A stretch of DNA of 6,302 nt from Campylobacterota bacterium (GTDB taxonomy: Bacteria; Campylobacterota; Campylobacteria; Campylobacterales; Sulfurovaceae), in NCBI GenBank assembly GCA_003646525.1, contig QMKU01000084.1, positions 1-6,302 on the forward strand, given 5' to 3'. Both the position numbers and the translations under genes were made by a program. The notes beneath the pieces are model-generated. The model did no database searches. It was given only the letters and a program-made list of their open reading frames with translations, and was not told the DNA's origin. This document shows positions 1 through 5,603 of this stretch, in pieces. Every line of letters begins with the position of its first letter. Positions within the stretch are counted from its first letter, which is position 1.

Positions 1-45
1 CTTTAAATTGATCTCACTCACATTTGTCATAAAAGATTTAATCAT
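1..45 (-). CDS. Possible start of a further minus-strand gene, cut by the window edge
   Basis: An ATG at 45-43 opens a frame that stays open for 15 codons to the window edge (MIKSFMTNVSEINLK). It begins 7 bases after the stop of the broken toxin gene, so it could be a third gene of the toxin-antitoxin operon. No good Shine-Dalgarno sequence precedes it and 15 codons are too few to recognise a family. It may equally be chance. Confidence 0.2.
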   Translation of the reverse strand, partial: MIKSFMTNVSEINLK

Positions 46-52
46 GACTGCA

Positions 53-363
53 CTATCTTCTATCGGCTGCTTTGCGATACACTTCCATATCATTTCTTTT
101 GCCAACAGCAATAATGAAAACTTCAATTTTCTCATCCATTATTTTATATACGATACGGACTCTTTTACTGTCAACATAGACTTTTCTAAATCCTGATAAA
201 TCAATATTTACCTTATTGCCCAGCTCATCACCAATGATTGGGTTTTGGGCTATTTTCTTTATCTTTTTGAGAACCAGTAGGGTGGTGCTGTGACCTAACT
301 TTTTAAAATCATTTTCAACTTAAAATCATTTTCAACCTCTTCATGATATTCAATCGAATACAT
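53..363 (-). pseudogene. RelE/ParE-family toxin, frameshifted by a 17-bp tandem duplication
   Basis: The gene starts with ATG at 363-361, one base after the antitoxin stop, the usual order and spacing for a Phd/YefM-RelE operon. As written, translation ends after 22 residues at the TAG at 297-295. Removing one copy of the exact 17-bp tandem repeat at 303-336 restores a single 97-residue frame ending at the TAG at 55-53. In the repaired protein, residues 50-67 carry an L-x-G-F-R core followed by an R-V-R-I-V-Y strand, and residues 76-90 read V-F-I-I-A-V-G-K-R-N-D-M-E-V-Y. These are the conserved core and C-terminal Arg/Tyr end of RelE-type ribosome-dependent mRNA interferases. The lack of any other damage suggests recent inactivation. 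ParE-like gyrase poisoning cannot be excluded from sequence alone, but the Phd/YefM partner and the terminal hR-x-x-x-V-Y pattern favour RelE. No good in-frame restart codon lies close behind the lesion. Confidence 0.85.
303..336. repeat. Exact 17-bp tandem duplication inside the toxin gene
   Basis: Two head-to-tail identical 17-mers, TTAAAATCATTTTCAAC, occupy 303-319 and 320-336. Because 17 is not a multiple of three, the extra unit shifts the toxin frame after about codon 15. The short perfect direct repeat is the typical product of replication slippage and could revert by the same route. Confidence 0.97.
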
Positions 364-364
364 C

Positions 365-664
365 TCAGTCTAACTCTTTAGGCTCAATATTGAGACTTTT
401 GAGCATATCATCTTGGGAGATGGTTTTATGTGCTTTGGCTGTTCTCTCTTTGATTATGGCTAAAATTTCCTGATTATCAACATATTCCAGAGCTTCACTC
501 ATTCTCTCATAATTATCCTTGGAGACGAGTACGGCTTCGACTTTATTGTTTTTCAGTATTGCCAGTTTATCGATGGAATTGGTTGTGATTTGGGAGAGGT
601 AAGTTCCAAATCTTTTAGCAAATTCAGATGATGGTATGAGTTCGTTTGAAGCATAGGCTGTCAT
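365..664 (-). CDS. Phd/YefM-family antitoxin of a type II toxin-antitoxin system
   Basis: This 99-residue protein should bind and neutralise the co-encoded RelE-like toxin and repress its own promoter. The N-terminal Phd/YefM fold is visible: S-S-E-F-A-K-R-F-G (12-20), a helix to about residue 30, then I-L-K-N-N-K-V-E-A-V-L-V-S (36-48) and D-N-Y-E-R-M (50-55), the classic 'rngkp-avlvs-ddYe' pattern. Residues 56-99 are the acidic, lysine-rich C-terminal part that normally wraps the toxin. A good ribosome site, AAGGGA (676-671), lies 6 bases before the ATG and a strong promoter lies upstream. The gene is full length and undamaged, while the toxin just downstream is frameshifted, so as sequenced it is an antitoxin without an active partner. 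It could still repress transcription or neutralise a related toxin elsewhere. Confidence 0.92.
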   Translation of the reverse strand: MTAYASNELIPSSEFAKRFGTYLSQITTNSIDKLAILKNNKVEAVLVSKDNYERMSEALEYVDNQEILAIIKERTAKAHKTISQDDMLKSLNIEPKELD

Positions 665-685
665 ATTTTATCCCTTGGATATATT

Positions 686-715
686 CCGTATGATTTTACC
701 TGAAGTATACCGTAT
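686..715. promoter_or_regulatory. Candidate autoregulatory operator of the toxin-antitoxin operon
   Basis: Two CCGTAT direct repeats (686-691 and 710-715) lie 24 bases apart. One is in the promoter spacer next to the -10 box and the other is just downstream of the expected transcription start. A GTATAC palindrome (705-710) overlaps the -10 box. Phd/YefM antitoxins typically bind short palindromes overlapping their own promoter, so these are plausible half-sites. This is inference only. Confidence 0.3.
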
Positions 716-732
716 TGTAGTTAGGATGTCAA
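704..732 (-). promoter_or_regulatory. Sigma70 promoter of the toxin-antitoxin operon
   Basis: On the minus strand a perfect -35 box TTGACA (732-727) is separated by exactly 17 bases from TATACT (709-704), a 5-of-6 match to the -10 box. Transcription would start near 697, giving a leader of roughly 30 bases to the antitoxin ATG at 664. This is the best promoter match in the window. Confidence 0.82.
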
Positions 733-751
733 TGTGATGCTATTGTGCAAA

Positions 752-837
752 TTGGGAATAAAAAAATAGTGATAATCTGTTTGTGTGACTTTGGGCTAGC
801 CTATATGGTGTTGTCGGGAGACAACAACCGAAGATTA
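752..837. repeat. 86-bp structured dispersed repeat, copy A
   Basis: This segment matches 5516-5601 over 86 bases in the same orientation with only three differences (780 T/C, 790 T/C, 805 A/G) and no gaps. Identity stops abruptly at both ends. Inside are a hairpin with a 6-bp perfect stem GTTGTC/GACAAC and a GGGA loop (810-825), extendable outward with one bulged base to pair GG with CC; a GGCTAGCC palindrome (794-801); and a run of seven A (760-766). The outer arms pair less well than in copy B (TAATCT 773-778 with AGATTA 832-837). The next bases create GGGCTA (793-798) opposite TAGCCC (836-841). I do not recognise the family. It lies upstream of the toxin-antitoxin promoter. Confidence 0.92.
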
Positions 838-850
838 GCCCCTAGCCTTC

Positions 851-1066
851 TTAGTCTGCAAGCAAAAATAAGCTATAATCCATCGTACTCTTTCGGTAAA
901 TATAGTAGTGTTCTTCTTTTCTTTTGAGTGGGTGGGCTTGTTGTGTCTGTTCTTTTGTTTGCACCATTGTATGTAAATGTATGGTAGCTGGTGTGGGTAC
1001 TACTCTAGTGATTAGGTTACCATCGTTATTATACTCAGACTTTTGGGTTGTGTAACATAATTTATT
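851..1066 (-). pseudogene. Possible remnant of a YD-repeat (RHS-like) gene
   Basis: The minus strand is open for 71 codons between a TAG at 1069-1067 and a TAA at 853-851. Near its beginning (1036-1004) it reads EYNNDGNLITR, which has the shape of one YD repeat (Y-x-x-D/N-G-N-L) as found in RHS and related wall-associated proteins. The rest (for example TMVQTKEQTQQAH) is hydrophilic and unfamiliar. No Shine-Dalgarno precedes the internal ATG at 967-965, so it is not a credible small gene as it stands. A single motif of this length may be chance. If real, it is the 3' end of a decayed gene, ending 13 bases before repeat copy A. Confidence 0.22.
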
Positions 1067-1082
1067 CTAGGGTAGGGTTGTT

Positions 1083-1111
1083 TTGACGGGGATCTTGTGT
1101 TGAGTGATAGT
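1083..1111 (+). promoter_or_regulatory. Candidate promoter for the bat operon
   Basis: TTGACG (1083-1088, 5 of 6 matches to the -35 box) is followed after 17 bases by GATAGT (1106-1111, 4 of 6 to the -10 box). Transcription would start near 1118, about 70 bases before the batA ATG. It is the best-placed match upstream of batA, but the -10 box is weak. Confidence 0.35.
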
Positions 1112-1181
1112 ATTATCTCTAGCCTTAGAAAAAGTGCATTCTCAACGGCTGACCCGTAAAATGAGAAATTCAATTATATAG
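1104..1181 (+). pseudogene. Possible 3' tail of a lost operon gene upstream of batA
   Basis: After a TGA at 1101-1103 the plus strand is open for 25 codons and ends at a TAG (1179-1181) that overlaps the batA ribosome site. The translation ends LEKVHSQRLTRKMRNSII, a basic tail of the sort many real proteins have. A stop codon embedded in the next gene's Shine-Dalgarno is the usual arrangement inside an operon. The family cannot be named from so short a piece, and the frame could be chance. Confidence 0.2.
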
Positions 1182-1188
1182 GTGATAG

Positions 1189-2106
1189 ATGAGTCAATTT
1201 AGTTTTCAATATCCATTTGTATTATTACTGATACTTTTTTTTGTTCTATGCGCAAAATATTGCAAAGAACGAAGTCGTGCTATATTTTTCCCTCATGTAG
1301 AAAAATTAATAATTAAAAATAAAAAAAGTTTATCTTTTTTAACTCTTTTGAAATGGCTAGGCATCATCTCAGCCGTGATAGCATTAGCATCTCCAGTCAT
1401 AACTAAATCCTATACAAATATCAAAAAAGAGGGACGCGATATTGTGCTTATCGTAGATTCATCTGCTTCTATGAAAAAGAGTGGTTTTGATCTCAAAAAT
1501 CCATCACGCAGTAAATTTGATGTTATCAAAGATGTAATCGCTGACTTTATAGAAAAAAGAGAGTATGATCGTATAGGTATGATAACATTTGCAGATATTG
1601 CATTTATCGCTTCTCCGCTAACATTTGAAAAGAGATTTTTAAGAGATATCGCAAAGATGCAAAAACTAGGTATAGCTGGCAAGAAAACCGCTATCAACGA
1701 TGCCATTGTACAGAGTTATAGTATGCTCTCCAAAAGCAAAGCAAAGTCCAAAATAGCCATACTCTTGACAGATGGTGTGGATAATGTCTCCAAAGTCTCA
1801 TTTGAAGATACAAAACATATGATAGAAGAGAGAGATATAAGACTCTATACCATCGGTATCGGTGGATCCAAGGATTATGATGGTAAATATCTCAAAACAC
1901 TTGCAAAAGCTGGCAAAGGAGAGGCTAGTGCCGCACGATCTGCTGCAATGCTAGATAATATCTACAATGAAATCAATAAACTCGAAGTTACAAAACTTGA
2001 CCACAAAAAAATCGTGGAGCAGACTCATCTCTATATCTATCCACTCTATCTAGCATTTTTAAGCCTCATACTCTTTATCTATTATAGAAATACCAAAGGG
2101 GTGTAG
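1189..2106 (+). CDS. batA: BatA: membrane-anchored von Willebrand factor A domain protein
   Basis: This 305-residue protein is the first vWA protein of the Bat ('aerotolerance') operon, thought from work in Bacteroides to form an inner-membrane complex facing the periplasm and to help cells withstand oxidative or envelope stress. Hydrophobic segments at about 8-21 and 54-71 precede the vWA domain (about 84-265), and a third at about 281-298 anchors the C-terminus, the standard BatA topology. The metal-ion-dependent adhesion site is complete: D90-x-S92-x-S94, T167 and D195 in LLTDG. The loop reads DSSASM instead of the more common D-x-S-G-S-M, which keeps all the metal ligands. The ATG at 1189 follows AGGTGA (1180-1185) at a short spacing of 3 bases. 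The stop abuts the batB ATG with no gap. BatA and BatB are close relatives. The assignment as BatA rests on gene order, length and the DFxxxxPxRSK segment after the metal site. Confidence 0.92.
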   Translation: MSQFSFQYPFVLLLILFFVLCAKYCKERSRAIFFPHVEKLIIKNKKSLSFLTLLKWLGIISAVIALASPVITKSYTNIKKEGRDIVLIVDSSASMKKSGFDLKNPSRSKFDVIKDVIADFIEKREYDRIGMITFADIAFIASPLTFEKRFLRDIAKMQKLGIAGKKTAINDAIVQSYSMLSKSKAKSKIAILLTDGVDNVSKVSFEDTKHMIEERDIRLYTIGIGGSKDYDGKYLKTLAKAGKGEASAARSAAMLDNIYNEINKLEVTKLDHKKIVEQTHLYIYPLYLAFLSLILFIYYRNTKGV

Positions 2107-3078
2107 ATGGAATTTGTAAACCCTTATATGTTATGGAATCTTATCCTACCTTTTGTACTTTTTGTTTTTTTGATTACAACGAAGAGAGAGCCTCTTTTGC
2201 ATATTTTTGACGAAAAGGTTTTGGCTCGATTGAGTCTTGCCGATAAGGGAATATCGTCGATACTGAGAAGCACTGTTATGCTTGTAGCAATGCTATTTAT
2301 TGTTCTTGCCTTGGCACGACCCGTTGAGGAGAAAGATGATATAGTGGTGCATCTAGATGGATTGAGTCTCTTGGCTGCTTTGGATATATCTGGCTCTATG
2401 CGAAGCAAAGATATCTATCCTAACCGTTTGGAGTTTGCAAAAAAGAAGATGAATATGCTCTTTGATGCTATGCCAAACGATGAGATAGGTGTGTTGGCTT
2501 TTGCTCATACTCCCTTTATGCTTGCACCGTTCTCTTTTGATAAAGAGACATTGAAACTAATGATTGAGGGAGTTGATGACTCTTATATCAATAGAGGGTC
2601 AACAAATTTTCTAGCACTTGGCAGACTCGCTTCTTTGTTGCTAAAAGAGAGAGATACAAAGATTATGGTGCTTTTTACTGATGGTGGAGATGAAGAGGCT
2701 ATCGCAGGATTGTCAGACATATTGGAAGAGAATAATATTGACCTCTTCGTAGTGCTAGTAGGCACAAAAGAAGGCTCTCCTGTTATCGGTACAAACCAAA
2801 AATCGGTCATTCGTGACGATGGTACTGTTGCTGTCAGTAAGAGAAATGATGTCTTGGGTCTATTGGCAAAAGATCTTGGTGGGGATTATGTGATTGCAAA
2901 TACGGGGAGAGAAGATATAGAGGAGTTGGTCACAACGATTAAAAGTAAATATAAAAACAAAGAGCAAGGAGAGATAAAGATAAAGCAAAGAGTTGAGTAT
3001 TACTACTATCCCTTAGGGATCGCTCTTATTTTGTTGCTGATTGGTGTGAGTTCATTTCCAAGAAGGAGAAAATCATGA
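2107..3078 (+). CDS. batB: BatB: second membrane-anchored von Willebrand A domain protein
   Basis: This 323-residue protein pairs with BatA and has the same plan: hydrophobic segments at about 11-24 and 54-71, a vWA domain (about 85-280) and a C-terminal membrane segment (about 301-316) followed by a basic tail. The metal site is canonical: D93-I-S95-G-S97-M, T166 in RGSTN, and D192 in FTDGG. The stretch D102-I-Y-P-N-R-L after the metal site is typical of BatB. Many BatB proteins are fused to or followed by a TPR protein; here batC is separate but overlaps by 4 bases (ATGA at 3075-3078). Translation is probably coupled to batA: the ATG follows the batA TAG directly, with the ribosome site AAGGGG (2096-2101) inside the end of batA. 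Two intact metal sites in one operon suggest both proteins bind partners through Mg2+-dependent contacts. The partners are not known from sequence. Confidence 0.93.
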   Translation: MEFVNPYMLWNLILPFVLFVFLITTKREPLLHIFDEKVLARLSLADKGISSILRSTVMLVAMLFIVLALARPVEEKDDIVVHLDGLSLLAALDISGSMRSKDIYPNRLEFAKKKMNMLFDAMPNDEIGVLAFAHTPFMLAPFSFDKETLKLMIEGVDDSYINRGSTNFLALGRLASLLLKERDTKIMVLFTDGGDEEAIAGLSDILEENNIDLFVVLVGTKEGSPVIGTNQKSVIRDDGTVAVSKRNDVLGLLAKDLGGDYVIANTGREDIEELVTTIKSKYKNKEQGEIKIKQRVEYYYYPLGIALILLLIGVSSFPRRRKS

Positions 3079-3938
3079 AATATATTCTAGGTGTGATATT
3101 TTTGTTTTTTGTACAGACAGAGGCAGGAGTGATGGATTTCGAGACGATAGAGGCTGCAAACAAGGCATATAAATCCAAAGAATATACAAAATCAGCGGTA
3201 CTCTACAAAAGTATAGAGCGAAAAACAGCAGAGAAAAACTATAACCTAGGAAATGTCTACTATAAATCTAAAAACTATAATGCTGCAATCAAATCGTATA
3301 GAGAAGCAAAAGGAGTAGACAAGGTAATTCGTCTGCACAATATTGGAAATTGTTACTTTAGGAAGAAAAATCTTGATTTTGCTATTAGGAGTTATGAGGA
3401 AGCTTTGAGTATTAGAGAAGACAAAGAGACTCGTTTCAATCTAAAGCTTGCTAAAAAGATGAAAAAAAAGCAAAAAAAAGAACAAAAGAAGAGAGATAAA
3501 AAACAAAAACAGGATAATCAGAAGAGACAAGACGATCATCAAGAGAGTGGTACTCAGCAGAAGCAAGACGATCAACAAAAGCAAAAGAATGAGCAGAAAC
3601 AAGACAACCAACAGAAGCAAAATAATAAACAAAAACATGATGACCAACAAAAAGAGAAGAAACAGCATAAAAATAATAAAAATGCTGATGATAAAAAAAA
3701 TGGCAATGAAAAAGAATCCATATCACAAAAAGCTAAAAAACCAAAAAATAGAAAGAGTGAAAAAACCTCAGAAGAGATGAAAAGAGAAAATAAAGTTTCT
3801 CAAAAAGATAAAATAAAAGAGATGGAGATGAAAAGATTACTCAAAGCAATGCGACAAAAGAAAACACCTACAATGTTGTACCAGATACTTGATAATAACA
3901 AATCAAAAAAAGATGATGGCAATGCAAATCCATGGTAA
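3075..3938 (+). CDS. batC: BatC: periplasmic TPR protein with a long charged Q/K/D-rich tail
   Basis: This 287-residue protein starts at the ATG overlapping the batB stop, 6 bases after a strong AAGGAG (3063-3068). A signal peptide is visible at 1-17 (short basic start, then ILGVIFLFFV), so it should be exported. Residues about 22-118 hold two to three tetratricopeptide-like repeats (ANKAYKSKEYTKSAVLYKS, then NLGNVYYKSKNYNAAIKSY, then NIGNCYFRKKNLDFAIRSYEEAL), which normally mediate protein contacts and here probably scaffold BatA, BatB and BatD. From about 125 to 250 the chain is almost wholly K, Q, D, N and E and surely disordered, including three 12-residue repeats. The extreme C-terminus is more ordered and ends N-P-W; a terminal aromatic tail is common in BatC. 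The gene is exceptionally A-rich in the tail, which produces several long spurious frames on the other strand. BatD follows directly. Confidence 0.9.
   Translation: MKYILGVIFLFFVQTEAGVMDFETIEAANKAYKSKEYTKSAVLYKSIERKTAEKNYNLGNVYYKSKNYNAAIKSYREAKGVDKVIRLHNIGNCYFRKKNLDFAIRSYEEALSIREDKETRFNLKLAKKMKKKQKKEQKKRDKKQKQDNQKRQDDHQESGTQQKQDDQQKQKNEQKQDNQQKQNNKQKHDDQQKEKKQHKNNKNADDKKNGNEKESISQKAKKPKNRKSEKTSEEMKRENKVSQKDKIKEMEMKRLLKAMRQKKTPTMLYQILDNNKSKKDDGNANPW
3558..3665 (+). repeat. Three tandem 36-bp (12-residue) repeats in the batC tail
   Basis: Codons 162-173, 174-185 and 186-197 of batC encode QKQDDQQKQKNE, QKQDNQQKQNNK and QKHDDQQKEKKQ. The units share an in-frame 12-residue period built on Q-K-x-D-x-Q-Q-K. 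Flanking residues (about 143-158) look like a more diverged unit. Such units can expand or contract in frame by slippage. Confidence 0.85.
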
Positions 3939-3942
3939 TAAA

Positions 3943-5475
3943 ATGATTTGGAAATTATTGTTTTTGGTATTGACACCATTTCTAGTGTTATATGCTTCAG
4001 AGTCTGAAATACAAGTATTTTCATATGTACCTGGAGTAGAAATCATTCCTTTAGATACAGAGATAGTAGCTGGAAATATAGTACGACTCAAGATCAGGGC
4101 GAGAGGAGACAGAGTGGCATTTCCAAATATAGATGAGATAGATGGTGTGCAAGTATTGGAGCAGTATGAGAGAGTTACCAATAAATATCACTATATCAAT
4201 GGTGTACTCAATAGAGAGAAAACAACATTGATCTTGACCTTTGCACCCCATCGCGATGTGACTCTCCCCCCATATAGTGTCGAGATAGATGGGAAAATCT
4301 ACAAAACTAAGCCTTATACGATAAAAGTTATTGCTGCAAATGCCCAAAATGCAGAGGATGGTAATAAATTTTTTATCTATCTTGAAACAGATAAGAAATT
4401 TTCAATAGTAGGTGAACCTATTATTGCTACTCTTGATATCTCTCTGAAATTTGGGTTAAATCTTTTAGAAAAGCCCAAATATGGCAAACCTTTATTTAAA
4501 GGATTTTTTTCAAAAATGATTGGTGATGAAAAGGTTTACACTAAAGGTAACCGTCAAATTACAGAAGTAAAATATCTCTTGATACCCCAATCAGAAGGCA
4601 ATTTCAATGTAGGTCCAGCAAGGGCCAAAATAAGTATACTCAATAAACACAAGCTAGATATGTTTGGAAGAGTGACCAAGGCAGATGTTATTCCCATCGC
4701 TTCTAGGAGAGTAAAGGTTGAAGTTGTAAGTAAAACTAAAGAGAGTGATCTTGTAGGAAATTTTGTATTAAAAAATAGTCTTGATAGCACAAAAGTACAA
4801 GCTGGCAAGCCAGTAAAACTCACGATAAAAATAGAAGGTGATGGATCACTTGAGGATTTTGAATTTCCTGATTTTGAGATAGATAATGTCACGGTCTATA
4901 ATGAGGATGCAGTGATAACCGCAGATTTAAATGGCACTACTCTGCATAGCACTTATAGTAAACGCTTTGCTTTTATCTCAAACCGTAACTTTATCATCCC
5001 TGCGCGAAGTATCTCTGCGTATGATACCAAAAGTAAAACAGTGAGCTATTTAAAGCTCCCCTCTTATGATATTGATGTGAAAGGATCTCAGGCTATTGCT
5101 ATAAGAAAATCTCAAGATAAACTTATCAGGATTGATAATAAGCAAAAGTCAATGTTGGATAGTGAAGATGAAGAGTACCTTTCTGAAGCACCATCTTTAC
5201 CATATGATCATTGGTTGACGATGGTATTGGTTTTTACTTTAGGTGTTTTACTTATATCTATATTGTATGTGGTGATATCACTCTACAGAAAGATGACATA
5301 CTTCTATAGAGAGTCTGAAGCCCTCAAAATACTATATGCACATACTAGCGAAAGTAAAGAGGTGGAATCTATGGTTAAAAAACTTTATGCAAAGAAAAAT
5401 GGTGACAAAACGGTATATATAGATAAAAAAGCTTTAAAATTATTGGTGGAGTGTTTTGTGTCAAAGTTGGATTAA
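3943..5475 (+). CDS. batD: BatD: exported, membrane-anchored protein of the Bat complex
   Basis: With the start chosen at 3943 this is a 510-residue BatD (oxygen-tolerance) family protein. The N-terminus MIWKLLFLVLTPFLVLYASE is a textbook signal peptide, and this ATG lies 4 bases after the batC stop. In-frame ATGs at 3922 and 3889 would overlap batC and only add a polar leader, so they are less likely; no candidate has a strong ribosome site. Family signs are strand-rich repeats from about 23 to 380, including V-x-L-x-I-x-A-R-G near 47-54, a segment E-T-D-K-K-F-S-I-V-G-E-P (148-159) like the usual 'vGEq' opening of the second domain, and IPQSEGNFNVGPARAKI (214-230), equivalent to the common 'G-x-x-x-iGPa' motif. 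One membrane span at about 424-447 places the beta domains in the periplasm and about 60 residues in the cytoplasm. It is the last bat gene here, and a strong but unused ribosome-site-like sequence follows its stop. Confidence 0.9.
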   Translation: MIWKLLFLVLTPFLVLYASESEIQVFSYVPGVEIIPLDTEIVAGNIVRLKIRARGDRVAFPNIDEIDGVQVLEQYERVTNKYHYINGVLNREKTTLILTFAPHRDVTLPPYSVEIDGKIYKTKPYTIKVIAANAQNAEDGNKFFIYLETDKKFSIVGEPIIATLDISLKFGLNLLEKPKYGKPLFKGFFSKMIGDEKVYTKGNRQITEVKYLLIPQSEGNFNVGPARAKISILNKHKLDMFGRVTKADVIPIASRRVKVEVVSKTKESDLVGNFVLKNSLDSTKVQAGKPVKLTIKIEGDGSLEDFEFPDFEIDNVTVYNEDAVITADLNGTTLHSTYSKRFAFISNRNFIIPARSISAYDTKSKTVSYLKLPSYDIDVKGSQAIAIRKSQDKLIRIDNKQKSMLDSEDEEYLSEAPSLPYDHWLTMVLVFTLGVLLISILYVVISLYRKMTYFYRESEALKILYAHTSESKEVESMVKKLYAKKNGDKTVYIDKKALKLLVECFVSKLD

Positions 5476-5480
5476 GGAGG
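5474..5480 (+). other. Orphan Shine-Dalgarno-like sequence after batD
   Basis: AAGGAGG overlaps the batD stop codon and is a near-complete complement of the 16S rRNA 3' end. No ATG or GTG lies at a workable distance. The nearest start-like codon, TTG at 5495-5497, is 14 bases away and opens a 12-codon frame that stops inside repeat copy B. It may be left over from a further operon gene now missing, or be chance. Confidence 0.45.
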
Positions 5481-5515
5481 CTAAGTACCCTGTATTGAAT
5501 TTATCAAGCTACTTT

Positions 5516-5601
5516 TTGGGAATAAAAAAATAGTGATAATCTGCTTGTGTGACCTTGGGCTAGCCTATGTGGTGTTGTCGGGAGACAACAACCGAAGATT
5601 A
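5516..5601. repeat. 86-bp structured dispersed repeat, copy B
   Basis: This is the second copy of the element at 752-837, same orientation, 83 of 86 bases identical with no gaps. It contains the 6-bp GTTGTC/GACAAC hairpin with GGGA loop (5574-5589), the GGCTAGCC palindrome (5558-5565) and the seven-A run (5524-5530). It fills most of the gap between convergent batD and ppa. Its right end coincides with the ppa stop codon (5599-5601), and flanking bases give it a perfect 8-bp outer stem, GATAATCT (5535-5542) with AGATTATC (5596-5603). Confidence 0.93.
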
Positions 5602-5603
5602 TC
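5524..5603 (-). terminator. Possible terminator-like structure behind ppa, formed by repeat copy B
   Basis: Read on the minus strand from the end of ppa, GATAATCT (5603-5596) pairs perfectly with AGATTATC (5542-5535) around an inner 6-bp hairpin. The outer stem is followed four bases later by seven T (5530-5524). This order of stem then T-run is that of an intrinsic terminator, but the arms are 53 bases apart and the stem is A+T-rich, so efficiency is doubtful. The plus strand has no matching T-run for batD. Confidence 0.42.

Larger units (their letters stand above)
665..1188. other. Gene-poor stretch between the toxin-antitoxin operon and batA
   Basis: No convincing intact gene lies in these 524 bases. 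They hold, in order: the antitoxin leader and promoter; repeat copy A (752-837); a minus-strand frame with a YD-repeat-like motif (851-1066); and a possible plus-strand gene tail (1104-1181) running into the batA ribosome site. A TATAAT hexamer at 874-879 on the plus strand has no good -35 box (TTAGTC at 851-856) and no gene for 300 bases. The mixture of a toxin-antitoxin unit, a dispersed repeat and apparent gene debris upstream of a conserved operon suggests a site of past insertion or deletion. Confidence 0.7.

Noticed and set aside
8..196. 62-codon plus-strand reading frame
   Set aside because: It is the antisense shadow of the RelE-like toxin gene, which is clearly coding on the minus strand once the duplication is corrected.
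752..837. Integron attC site, retron RNA or CRISPR repeat as an explanation of the 86-bp element
   Set aside because: It lacks the GTTRRRY core pairs of attC, no reverse transcriptase or integrase gene lies nearby, and two copies 4.7 kb apart without spacers are not a CRISPR array.
745..927. 60-codon plus-strand frame across repeat copy A (MQIGNKKIVIICLCDFG...)
   Set aside because: Its first half is the repeat itself. The same frame in copy B has no start, the two copies differ at the protein level in two of their three substitutions, and no ribosome site precedes the ATG. The conserved feature appears to be structure, not protein.
851..967. 38-codon minus-strand gene starting at the ATG at 967
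   Set aside because: There is no Shine-Dalgarno sequence, no recognisable product, and the frame simply continues upstream of the ATG. It was kept only as a possible remnant.
3441..3780. Several long frames antisense to or out of frame with batC
   Set aside because: They arise from the A-rich, low-complexity batC tail, giving poly-Leu/Phe or Lys/Asn shadows with no start signals.
3889..3942. Longer N-terminus for BatD starting at 3889 or 3922
   Set aside because: The extension overlaps batC, adds a polar leader before a well-formed signal peptide, and has no better ribosome site than the ATG at 3943.
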